This document shows positions 4,948 through 11,913 of a stretch of 11,913 nt of DNA, piece after piece. Positions within the stretch are counted from its first letter, which is position 1, and each line of letters begins with the position of its first letter. The translations under genes and the position numbers were made by a program. The notes under the pieces are model-generated. The model was not told where the DNA came from. It saw nothing but the letters and a program-made list of their open reading frames with translations, and ran no database searches. This DNA comes from JAAYCU01 sp964642815 (GTDB lineage: Bacteria; Planctomycetota; Phycisphaerae; UBA1845; PWPN01), in the NCBI GenBank assembly GCA_964642815.1, contig CAZXSA010000158.1:1-11913 (forward strand), written 5' to 3'.

Positions 4948-7900
4948 CTACGGACACACCGCCGACTGCCCCAGGTTGCGATTGACCCGCTCCATGTCCT
5001 GAACATTGATAATCCCGTCGGTCAACACGTCAAAGCGAAACGTCCGCGGTCCGATCGGCTGAGACAGATGGGCTTTGACCAAGGCCATATCCCGCGGGCC
5101 GACCGGAGCAACTCCATCCACCTCGCCGGAGACGACTCGGACATGCACATCATGATCTCCCATCAAGGCCTCGCCATCCGCGTTTCGCACGCCCTGAAGC
5201 TTGATCGTCAGGCAGGAATTGTCGGCCGCCCCGGAAAGGGCAAGCAGCATCTCGGCGCCCGCCACGCTCACGTTTTCGCATTGCCCGCTGGAAAGGATGA
5301 TGTTCGCGCAACCACATGCCGGGTTGAGATTCTCGCTGAAAGTCAAAACCACGCGGGTCGGTCCGCCCTCCCGGCCCTCGACGGCCGCCGCATTCGCGGA
5401 CAACGGCAAATCCAAATCGAAATCACCGGCCAGGCCGTGAGTCTTGCGCGAGTTGGCCAGCATCAGCATGAAACCGGTCAATTCATAGGCTCCCATATCG
5501 ACGACCCCGTTATAAATCCGCGGGTGGCCGTCGAGATCCCGATCCAGTTCCGGGGGAACCTGATCGTTCGAACCGGCGTTAAGACAGGGTGATGCCGCGG
5601 TTAAACGTAAATCGTCGTCACCCGTCCCCCACAAGCCGTCCTGGCCATCGAAATCAACGAATAATGGATCATCGTCGATATTGCCGGTGCCGCCAAAAAT
5701 CGCATCATCGTTCGGATCGCTATCGGCAACGCAGCTATACTGCACATCGAAAATGCCGCCGGCCAATTGCGCGGTCCGTCCGTTCGGCGAGCTGTCCCGA
5801 TTGCCCCACAGGATCGAGTTGTACGCGGTGGTAGATCCCCGATCGCGGCTGGCGACGCCGCCTCCCTCTCGGCCGGCCCAGTTGCCGCAAAGCGTGCAAT
5901 TAATCAACAACACGTGTCCACCCACGCCATTGCAGACGGCCCCGCCCTGGTCCGCGACGTTACCCACGAATAGGCAGTTCAACATCGTCGAACCGCTTTC
6001 ATCGCCATGACCAACGGCCCCGCCGCCCCGATCCGCCAGATTCGTGACAAACAAACAACGCTGGAAAACGGGCAAGGCCCCATGTGTCACATGCGCCGCC
6101 CCGCCGTCGCCGGAGGCGTAATTCTCGATAAAAGTACAATGGCGAATAGTCGGGCCGCCGCCATCGATATACATCCCACCGCCGCAATCACGCGGAGCAT
6201 CCGGCCCGTTGGCGTTTCCACCGACAATCGTAAAGCCGTCCAACACCGTTTCGGCCTCGCAATTCTCGGCCAGCAAGACGTGATAACTGTTTTCGTCGCT
6301 GGATACCTTGTTCCCATCACCGTGATCGTCACCTTTCAAATCCCCACTCAGAACGGTCACGTGTTCGACAACGTTCCTCTCCTCCAGGGACGTTTCCGTT
6401 CCCACGAAGCCACCGTAAACCGCCACCTTGTTGACCAGCCGGAAGGTCGCGTCGCGTTTGCCGCCCGTCGGCGCCGGCGTATACGTGCCGCGCGCGACCC
6501 ATATTTCCTTGACCGTCCCACAGGCGGCCCATTCCAGCGCCGAATCCAGGCCGGCCAGCGCGTTTACCCAACTGTCGCCGCTCCCCGTGCCACCCTTTAC
6601 CTCGGCGTTGACATACAGCCGCTCGGGAGGCATGGGCGGCGCGGGCACTTCGTAAACACCCTGGTCAACAATCGCCCTCGCGTCCATCGGTCGGCCAGTT
6701 TTGGGTAGACAGGGATTGCCGACCACCCGCGGCCGCGCAGCCCGATCCCACGGCAAAGGTTCATCCGAAATGCCGTCACCGTCCAGATCGGCATCATCAC
6801 CGGGCAGCGCCGTGTTGTCTCCGGCATCGATACACGGGGAGCGAGGCTGCAATTGATAGCTGATCAATCGATACGAACGTCCGACGGCGGGATAGGCGTC
6901 CAGATTTCCAGCCACCTCGATCGTATGAGCGGAATGACCCAATACCATTCCCAATAACCGCTGCTCCACCTCGTCCACCAATAACCAATCCGCCGCCTCC
7001 TCAACTGTCAGGGCGGCCGAGGCGTCGGTCAACACGGTACGGCAGTTCGACGGTTCGTAGCGGAGCGGCTCGGTCCAGGTACCGACGATCGGCTCGACAA
7101 ACCCCGGATCGCCGTCGGAATTGCCGCTCCATGAGGCCAGAGAGGTAATACCCGATACGGCGCTATCCACCCCCTGATCGCGTTCTCCGTCAAAACAAAC
7201 CCCTTCGCCATTCGCATGGAAGCGGTTGAACAATACCGTCGCCCGGGCGTTCGGACCGCCTTCGTATACGGCAAACCGTGCGTTGCCCACAAAGATACAA
7301 TTAGCCACCGTCGGGGCCGATCGTGGATGTATGTAAATACCCCCTCCTCTATCCGCGATGTTCTGGTCGAATACGCAGTTGACAACTCTTGGCTCAGCGT
7401 TGTCCTGGGTGTAGATCGCCCCACCGCTGCCCGCCTGGTTGCCGGCGATGACGCAATTCGCGGCTATCGGCCGACTCTGCTGCTCAAATAACATGCCCCC
7501 GCCGAATTCGGCGAGATTACTCAGGAATGTGCCATTCAACAGCAGTGGACGAGCCTGACCACCGACGGCTACCCCCCCGCCGCGCCGAGCCAGATTATCC
7601 GCAAACAAGCAATTAACCAGAATCGGCGAGGCGTTTAGGACGTAGATACCCCCGCCTTGACCGTTAGGACAATAGTTATTCTGAAGACGACAGCGGGCGA
7701 GATGAAGCTCCGCCCCGTTCAGACAGGCAATCGCGCCGCCACCCTGCTCCGCATCGCCCAACGCCGTGTTTTCGATAAACAGGCAATCAATGACCTGCGT
7801 TCGGCCCGTCGCGCAGTAAAACCCGCCACCGCTATCGTCGGCATGGCCTCCGGTAATGACAAAACCGTCCAAAGTGGCGGGTTCCGCGGCGTCCGAGACC

Positions 7901-10900
7901 CGCGGGCCGGTTACCACATGGAGACAATTGTCTGCGTAACCATTTGCTCCGGACGCATCATCCTCATGAAGATCACCGCTTAACACCGTGGGGTGGGCCA
8001 AAGGATCACGCTGACCGAGGTCGGTTTCTCCACCCGCGAAACCGCCATAAACCGCGACCCCTTCAACCAGTTGAAAACTTGCTCGCCGATTTCCGCCCGG
8101 CCCAGCGGGCTTGTAGGTGCCTTCCGCAACCCAGATTTCCTTGACTGCGGCGCAGGCGGCCAGCCCCAGGGCCGTCTGGAGTTCACCGAACGCATCCGTC
8201 CAGCTTGAACCATCGCCCTTGCCGTCGGTGAGTCCGGCGCGTACATACAAACGCGGTCGCGGAACCGGCGCGTCCGACGATTCGTAAGCCCCGATATCGA
8301 CCACGGGCCGTCCATCCGTGGAGACTCCCGTGTCCGGAACACAAGGATTGTCCGCCGGCCGCACGCTGCCCGCCAGGTCCGTACCGATTTCACCAACGAG
8401 CACCGTATTATCACCCGCATCAATACATGGAGAACCGAAACGCGGACGGTAGTTGACCAGACGGTAACGGTCCCCCTGGTCAACGATATTGCTGACGTTC
8501 CCGACCACCTCGATTGTCTCGGCTGTATTCGCCACGATGATCGCCTGCCGTCGGTGATTGATGTCCGGAGTTATCAATCGGCCGATCAGGCTGCCCGGTG
8601 GAAACGACCCGGTCGCATCGGTTAATACCGTGCGCCCGCTCGCGGCATCGTATCGGGCGGCTCGGCTCCAGACGCCGGTTTTCTCCTCGACGAATCGAGG
8701 GTCGCCGTCGCGATTGTACGCCCATGCGCTCAGGTTTTGCCCGGCCGCCATCGCCGAGAGATAACTGCGCCGGGCCGCCGCGTCCCAATAAACACCCCGC
8801 GTATTCCGGTCGAATTGACAATAAGTGACGTATGCCTTCGCCCCGGCGTCCGCCGCGGCCAGGGCGTGACCGGTATTGGCGGTGATGATGCAGTTCGCGA
8901 TAACGGGTGCCGAGCGTTGGCCCAAAAACACTCCACCGCCCGAGTCCGCTTCGTTCGCGTCGATCACGCAATTGACCATTCGAGGATTGGCCGTGGACCG
9001 GGCATAAACCGCCCCGCCAAGGGTGGCCGAGTTGCCGCTGAGTACGCAATGACTTACGGTCGCGGCGGTATTATCCCGCAGATGTATTCCGCCACCTTGG
9101 CCGGCGGTGTTTCCGCTGATCAAGCAGGCGTGAATACTCGGATGCGAGCCGGCCACCGCCATCCCCCCGCCGGTCTCGGCCCGATTACCCCCTATGAGGC
9201 TGTCCTGGAGCGTCGCATGGGCCCCGGAGATACAGGCAACACCTCCGCCGGTCCGTGCCTCGTTGCCCTCGATCCGACTACCGCTTATGCGCGGCGAAGC
9301 GCTCCGCGCATACAATCCTCCCCCGCGCGCGGAGGCGCGATTTCGCGTCACAAGGCAGTGCGTTAAATACGGAGCGGCGTTTTCCAGGCAAGCCAAACCG
9401 CCTCCGTTCCGGGCATGGTTCTCCGTTATCGTGCAGTTGGTTATTGTCGGCCGCGCGTTTCGCCGCAGGAGGATGCCACCACCGCTGCCGTCCATTATTG
9501 AGGGGCCGTCCGCCCGGCCACCGGTGATAATGAAACCATCAAGCACCGCCGACGGGTCGTTACCCGCGATGCTCACCACGTGATAACAGTCACCCGGCCC
9601 GGCTTTGTCATCGTCGGACATCCGGCCGCTGAGTATCGTCCGGTTTGATTGTGGATCGCGCTCGTCGAGTTCGCGTTCCCCCCCGGCGAAGCCGCCGTAA
9701 AGGGCTACATTGTTGACCAGTTGAAAAGTGGCTGATCGAGGATCCTCGGGATTCAGGCGTAGCGCGGGTCGATAAACACCGGCCGCGACCCATATTTCCC
9801 GCGCTCCGACCCTCGCGCGGGCCGCCTCCAACGCCCCGTCCAGATCCTGAAAAGCGCTCGCCCAGCTCAACCCGTCGCCACCGGGAGAAGCCTTGCCGTC
9901 AACATACAACACTTCGGGCAACGGCAGACATTCGTCCGGCAGGCCGTCGCCGTCCTCGTCCCGACTGGTTCCGCGGGCGATATCGAGGGCGTCCGGAACA
10001 CCGTTGTGGTTACAGTCGTGCGCCCCCCGACCGGCATAGTGCATCCCAACCGTGAAAACCAGATCGTCGCACGAATCGCTCAAGCCCGGCGATACGGCAA
10101 AATCCAAGGTCGAGCCGGCCCCCGCCTCGACCGTAATCGTGTATTCTTTTCCGTCATCGTCGTCGGGGGGCACATAACGCGACCAGACACTGCGGCCGTC
10201 AATCAGCACATGCGCCGTCGCCCCGTCGCCGCATAGTTGACCCGGAGCCTTGGCCAGCCGGATGGTCAACACCAGCAAATCCTTGCTCAGACTGATCCAG
10301 CGACGTACCGGCCACTGCTCGGCGGATGCACGACCTTGATCGGTATGCACGGCGTTAGGTTTCGCCCCCAGGGGAGTAAGCATCGTCCAGTACGTTCCCT
10401 CCTCGACCGACCAGCGCGCCCCGCCGAACTCATTCATCAGAAGAAAATCGTATCCGGTCCCCGGCAACACGTGGCCGTAATACCAGTTCAAATGCCCCTG
10501 AACGAACGAAAACTCCGCCACCGAATCCACGGCATAATCAGGCCGTTGCTCATGGTCGATCGACTCGCTCTCTTGCCCGGAAACCGCATCATCGGCCACT
10601 GAAAAAATCCGGGCGATAAAAGTCGTCTCGTCGCATGGGTCCGTGGAATGGAATCCGCCCGGAGTCATGATCAGATCGATCGTCGAGCCGACCCGCGCCG
10701 TGGTCCGCACCCGGTACGTCGTACCTTGCGAATCATTGAACGCGATCAGTCGAGACCAGACTTCCTTGCCATCAACCCGGATCAAACCCCGCACGCCATC
10801 GCCACATGACCCGCCACTGACGGCCAGCACTCCGACGATCAGAATCGGACCTTCGATCGGGCTGACCCAGCGCCGCGCCGCCCATTGTTCGTCACCATCA

Positions 10901-11907
10901 TTGAGAACCACCGCCCGACCGCCGGTATCCCACAACCGGCTCGACGGTCCTCCTGTCGAATCGTGCCGCCATACCCCGGCATCTTTGTCGTACAGGACAA
11001 ATTTCGTGAAGGCTCCATCGCCACCGGGACCATCCACATAGCCATAATACCAGTTGTCACCGCCCTGGATGCTCCCGAACTGGGCCGCCGAATCCGCGAG
11101 TAAACGCACCGCTGCCCGCTCGTCGTCCGCTCCCTCGCCACCTTCCGTCGCGTCAGGGCCGGCCATGTAACTCGCCCGAATCTCCCAGGGATTCAAAGCC
11201 GCCCGGTAAACGCGAAACTCGGCGATATGCCCGTCAAATGCCGGATCTTGCGTATTCCGCGAGCGTCCCAGCCAACCGACCGCCGCGCTGCCCAACTCCG
11301 CCGGAACGCAGCCCGCCGATCGACCCTGCATGACCAGCGAACCGTCCAGGTATAACCGAGCAAGGCCCTTTTCTCCGTCAAGCGTAACCGCCACATGAAC
11401 CAAACGATCGCGGGCGAAAGCCAGCGGCGCGGTCAATAGCGGTCCTTCATGCACGCGTTCCCGGTGATAGCCGAATTGCGCGGTCGCTGATGGATAGGCC
11501 TTGGGGGTCAGATACATATTCCGTTTCGGACTTTCGCCAATATCGAAGATGCATTGCCTGTGCGGGCCGCCCTTCCAGACCACCCAGGCCTCGAACGTCG
11601 CGTCTCGCAAGCCGGCCAAAGTCCGCCCGATAGGCAGGGAAACGTAACTCTTTACGCCATCCAGGACAAGCGCGCCGCCCTCGATACGGGCGCCTTCGTG
11701 CAGAATTCCATCCCCCCCGGATATCGTATCACGTGCGTTATCCAGGAAACTATAGCGATGCGCCAAAGCTGGATGTGGATGACGGGGACGTTCCCCCGGC
11801 CGCGAGGCGACCCAAACGGCGGTAAACAAAACGCCGCAAGCCGGCAAGGCCAGAGCGACCAACCAATACCGAGACCGACGGCCCGACGGCCCCTTGGCCG
11901 ACAACAA
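4948..11907 (-). CDS. Giant multidomain surface protein: LamG, NWYYG duplicates, three Pmp-like beta-helix modules, dockerin-like tail
   Basis: The protein has 2319 aa from TTG 11907. The frame stays open to the window edge, so the true start may lie a little upstream. Residues 10-34 (RRSRYWLVALALPAC...) are a signal anchor or signal peptide; LPAC-G at 21-25 is a weak lipobox. Domains: LamG-like 48-248; two NWYYG modules 272-437 and 461-626; calcium-type linker 630-660; beta-helix modules 667-1209, 1220-1753 and 1764-2143; SRKTHG domain ~2147-2257; dockerin-like tail 2258-2319. Helix rungs carry GGG or GGA about every 26 residues plus (F/I/V/L)xxN and Asn-Cys, and modules end with SPC(I/L)(D/N)AG and DxGxYE motifs. 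No catalytic site is evident. A role in surface adhesion or glycan binding is inferred from the architecture. There is no autotransporter barrel; attachment would depend on the N-terminal segment or the tail. It converges on the anti-sigma gene. Confidence 0.9.
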   Translation of the reverse strand: MLSAKGPSGRRSRYWLVALALPACGVLFTAVWVASRPGERPRHPHPALAHRYSFLDNARDTISGGDGILHEGARIEGGALVLDGVKSYVSLPIGRTLAGLRDATFEAWVVWKGGPHRQCIFDIGESPKRNMYLTPKAYPSATAQFGYHRERVHEGPLLTAPLAFARDRLVHVAVTLDGEKGLARLYLDGSLVMQGRSAGCVPAELGSAAVGWLGRSRNTQDPAFDGHIAEFRVYRAALNPWEIRASYMAGPDATEGGEGADDERAAVRLLADSAAQFGSIQGGDNWYYGYVDGPGGDGAFTKFVLYDKDAGVWRHDSTGGPSSRLWDTGGRAVVLNDGDEQWAARRWVSPIEGPILIVGVLAVSGGSCGDGVRGLIRVDGKEVWSRLIAFNDSQGTTYRVRTTARVGSTIDLIMTPGGFHSTDPCDETTFIARIFSVADDAVSGQESESIDHEQRPDYAVDSVAEFSFVQGHLNWYYGHVLPGTGYDFLLMNEFGGARWSVEEGTYWTMLTPLGAKPNAVHTDQGRASAEQWPVRRWISLSKDLLVLTIRLAKAPGQLCGDGATAHVLIDGRSVWSRYVPPDDDDGKEYTITVEAGAGSTLDFAVSPGLSDSCDDLVFTVGMHYAGRGAHDCNHNGVPDALDIARGTSRDEDGDGLPDECLPLPEVLYVDGKASPGGDGLSWASAFQDLDGALEAARARVGAREIWVAAGVYRPALRLNPEDPRSATFQLVNNVALYGGFAGGERELDERDPQSNRTILSGRMSDDDKAGPGDCYHVVSIAGNDPSAVLDGFIITGGRADGPSIMDGSGGGILLRRNARPTITNCTITENHARNGGGLACLENAAPYLTHCLVTRNRASARGGGLYARSASPRISGSRIEGNEARTGGGVACISGAHATLQDSLIGGNRAETGGGMAVAGSHPSIHACLISGNTAGQGGGIHLRDNTAATVSHCVLSGNSATLGGAVYARSTANPRMVNCVIDANEADSGGGVFLGQRSAPVIANCIITANTGHALAAADAGAKAYVTYCQFDRNTRGVYWDAAARRSYLSAMAAGQNLSAWAYNRDGDPRFVEEKTGVWSRAARYDAASGRTVLTDATGSFPPGSLIGRLITPDINHRRQAIIVANTAETIEVVGNVSNIVDQGDRYRLVNYRPRFGSPCIDAGDNTVLVGEIGTDLAGSVRPADNPCVPDTGVSTDGRPVVDIGAYESSDAPVPRPRLYVRAGLTDGKGDGSSWTDAFGELQTALGLAACAAVKEIWVAEGTYKPAGPGGNRRASFQLVEGVAVYGGFAGGETDLGQRDPLAHPTVLSGDLHEDDASGANGYADNCLHVVTGPRVSDAAEPATLDGFVITGGHADDSGGGFYCATGRTQVIDCLFIENTALGDAEQGGGAIACLNGAELHLARCRLQNNYCPNGQGGGIYVLNASPILVNCLFADNLARRGGGVAVGGQARPLLLNGTFLSNLAEFGGGMLFEQQSRPIAANCVIAGNQAGSGGAIYTQDNAEPRVVNCVFDQNIADRGGGIYIHPRSAPTVANCIFVGNARFAVYEGGPNARATVLFNRFHANGEGVCFDGERDQGVDSAVSGITSLASWSGNSDGDPGFVEPIVGTWTEPLRYEPSNCRTVLTDASAALTVEEAADWLLVDEVEQRLLGMVLGHSAHTIEVAGNLDAYPAVGRSYRLISYQLQPRSPCIDAGDNTALPGDDADLDGDGISDEPLPWDRAARPRVVGNPCLPKTGRPMDARAIVDQGVYEVPAPPMPPERLYVNAEVKGGTGSGDSWVNALAGLDSALEWAACGTVKEIWVARGTYTPAPTGGKRDATFRLVNKVAVYGGFVGTETSLEERNVVEHVTVLSGDLKGDDHGDGNKVSSDENSYHVLLAENCEAETVLDGFTIVGGNANGPDAPRDCGGGMYIDGGGPTIRHCTFIENYASGDGGAAHVTHGALPVFQRCLFVTNLADRGGGAVGHGDESGSTMLNCLFVGNVADQGGAVCNGVGGHVLLINCTLCGNWAGREGGGVASRDRGSTTAYNSILWGNRDSSPNGRTAQLAGGIFDVQYSCVADSDPNDDAIFGGTGNIDDDPLFVDFDGQDGLWGTGDDDLRLTAASPCLNAGSNDQVPPELDRDLDGHPRIYNGVVDMGAYELTGFMLMLANSRKTHGLAGDFDLDLPLSANAAAVEGREGGPTRVVLTFSENLNPACGCANIILSSGQCENVSVAGAEMLLALSGAADNSCLTIKLQGVRNADGEALMGDHDVHVRVVSGEVDGVAPVGPRDMALVKAHLSQPIGPRTFRFDVLTDGIINVQDMERVNRNLGQSAVCP
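4951..5136 (-). other. Dockerin-like calcium tail of the giant protein
   Basis: Residues 2258-2319 contain two EF-hand-like loops. The second (D2293, D2297, G2298, N2301, D2304) fits the dockerin loop except that Leu2295 replaces the Asn/Asp at position 3. The first (E2262, D2264, D2273) has Val at position 5 and Ala for Gly at position 6, so it probably binds calcium poorly. The chain ends LGQSAVCP. In planctomycetes such tails are widespread without known cellulosomes; cohesin binding is not implied. Confidence 0.65.
5137..5469 (-). other. SRKTHG-type beta domain before the dockerin-like tail
   Basis: Residues 2147-2257 begin with LANSRKTHGLAGDFDLDLPL and continue with VVLTFSENL and alternating strands ending in DVHVRVVSGEV. 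I recall the SRKTHG...FD(I/L)(N/D)LPL pattern just before dockerin-like tails in many planctomycete and related exported proteins. Its function is unknown; it may help sorting or anchoring. Confidence 0.6.
5479..6618 (-). repeat. Beta-helix module 3 (shortest copy)
   Basis: Residues 1764-2143. It opens like the other copies (LYVNAEV, then EIWVARGTY, VAVYGGF, VLSGDL, VLDGFTI) and has five GGG/GGA rungs (1909, 1935, 1961, 1988, 2015) with FIEN, FVTN and FVGN. It lacks the extra beta domain of modules 1 and 2 and closes with SPCLNAGSND, DGHPRIYNG and VDMGAYE, the usual ending of beta-helix proteins of the 'choice-of-anchor Q' type. Confidence 0.8.
6649..8250 (-). repeat. Beta-helix module 2
   Basis: Residues 1220-1753. 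The opening is LYVRAGL, EIWVAEGTY, VAVYGGFAGGE, VLSGDL. Seven GGG/GGA rungs follow, mostly with FxxN (FIEN, FADN, FLSN, FDQN, FVGN). The inserted beta domain is at about 1611-1684, then SPCIDAGDNT and a calcium-like DDADLDGDGISDE loop near 1704-1716. Confidence 0.8.
8281..9909 (-). repeat. Beta-helix module 1 (longest copy)
   Basis: Residues 667-1209. The opening is LYVDGKA, EIWVAAGVY, VALYGGFAGGE, ILSGRM. Eight GGG/GGA rungs (about 809, 835, 862, 887, 913, 938, 964, 990) recur every 25-27 residues. Here the Phe of FxxN is replaced by Ile, Val or Leu (ITEN, VTRN, IEGN, ISGN, LSGN, IDAN). The inserted beta domain is at about 1080-1153, before SPCIDAGDNT. Confidence 0.8.
9928..10020 (-). other. 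Calcium-type linker (DCNxNGxPD)
   Basis: Residues 630-660 have two Asp/Asn-rich loops, HDCNHNGVPDALD and DEDGDGLPDEC, resembling thrombospondin type 3 repeats. This form is frequent in planctomycete exported proteins. It separates the N-terminal globular part from the beta-helices. Confidence 0.7.
10030..10527 (-). repeat. NWYYG module, copy 2
   Basis: Residues 461-626. It shares with copy 1 the anchors DS.AEF, QG..NWYYG, RRW(V/I)S, CGDG, (I/V)DG..VWSR, GST(I/L)D and a late Cys (C613). C559 and C613 could form a disulfide, as could the matching pair in copy 1. Confidence 0.75.
10597..11094 (-). repeat. NWYYG module, copy 1
   Basis: Residues 272-437, about the same length as copy 2 and in tandem with it, 23 residues apart. 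It looks like an all-beta domain with conserved aromatics (N285 W286 Y287 Y288 G289), a WSR strand and paired cysteines C368 and C425. I cannot assign it to a named family; a carbohydrate-binding sandwich is a guess. Confidence 0.75.
11164..11766 (-). other. LamG/concanavalin-like domain of the giant protein
   Basis: Residues 48-248 show the LamG_3 pattern: HRYSFLDNA, VLDGVKSYVSLP, ATFEAWVVW, LVHVAVTLDG, ARLYLDG, WLGRS, FDGHIAEFRVYRAALNPWEI. Such domains bind glycans or proteins in exported multidomain proteins. Confidence 0.8.
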
Positions 11908-11913
11908 GGACTC

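Noticed and set aside
6007..6708. Long plus-strand open frames opposite the giant gene (this one and 4906-5592, 8737-9366)
   Set aside because: The minus-strand frame is clearly the coding one, with periodic motifs; the plus-strand frames only mirror its codon bias.
8281..9909. The regular ~78-bp periodicity as a CRISPR or DNA satellite array
   Set aside because: The period comes from ~26-residue protein rungs; the nucleotide units are strongly diverged and in frame, with no identical repeats and spacers.
4948..11907. The giant protein as a pectate lyase or other active polysaccharide lyase
   Set aside because: The right-handed beta-helix is present, but I see no lyase catalytic signature; the GGG/GGA-(F/I)xxN rungs fit a binding or structural helix.

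Overview
The window looks like chromosomal DNA from a member of the Planctomycetota, probably a Phycisphaerae-like or uncultured lineage. The evidence is the set of protein families, not a marker gene. The families are a secreted beta-propeller-like protein typical of planctomycetes, a membrane protein of the TMTC type with TPRs, an ECF sigma factor with a zinc-free anti-sigma factor, and a 2.3-kresidue surface protein. That protein ends in the 'SRKTHG' domain plus dockerin-like tail seen in many planctomycete exported proteins, and it carries a 'DCNxNGxPD' calcium-type linker. The DNA is GC-rich and the coding density is high. No tRNA, rRNA, CRISPR array, insertion sequence or phage gene was seen.

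Layout: (1) 1-508, minus strand: the N-terminal part of a secreted, beta-propeller-like protein with a clear signal peptide and a strong Shine-Dalgarno. (2) 509-634: a short spacer with a perfect hairpin. (3) 635-2512 (possibly to 2545), minus strand: a polytopic GT-C/TMTC-like protein with five C-terminal TPRs. (4) 2546-2711: a divergent control region with -10 boxes on both strands, two dyads, and a sequence matching an ECF-type promoter (GGGAACT...CGTCTAA) right at the start of the sigma gene. (5) 2712-3335 and 3383-4885, plus strand: an ECF sigma factor and its probable membrane-bound anti-sigma factor, separated by 47 bp that hold a six-codon mini-ORF. (6) 4886-4947: a GC-rich hairpin between convergent genes. 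(7) 4948-11907, minus strand: the giant surface protein, whose reading frame is still open at the window edge.

The giant protein has, in order: an N-terminal membrane anchor or signal; a LamG-like domain; two tandem copies of a ~166-residue module with a QGxxNWYYG signature; a calcium-type linker; three tandem beta-helix modules built from GGG/GGA and (F/I/V)xxN repeats like those of chlamydial Pmp adhesins; the SRKTHG domain; and a partly degenerate dockerin-like tail. The first two beta-helix modules carry an extra ~75-residue beta domain that the third lacks.

How the genes might work together is inference. The sigma/anti-sigma pair looks like a self-regulated envelope switch. The TMTC-like enzyme is a candidate for glycosylating exported proteins, and the propeller-like and giant proteins are exported products. 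Nothing in the window proves that the sigma factor controls its neighbours. The least-described elements are the duplicated NWYYG module, the nested beta-domain insert, the long cysteine-free periplasmic part of the anti-sigma factor, and the promoter overlapping the sigma start.
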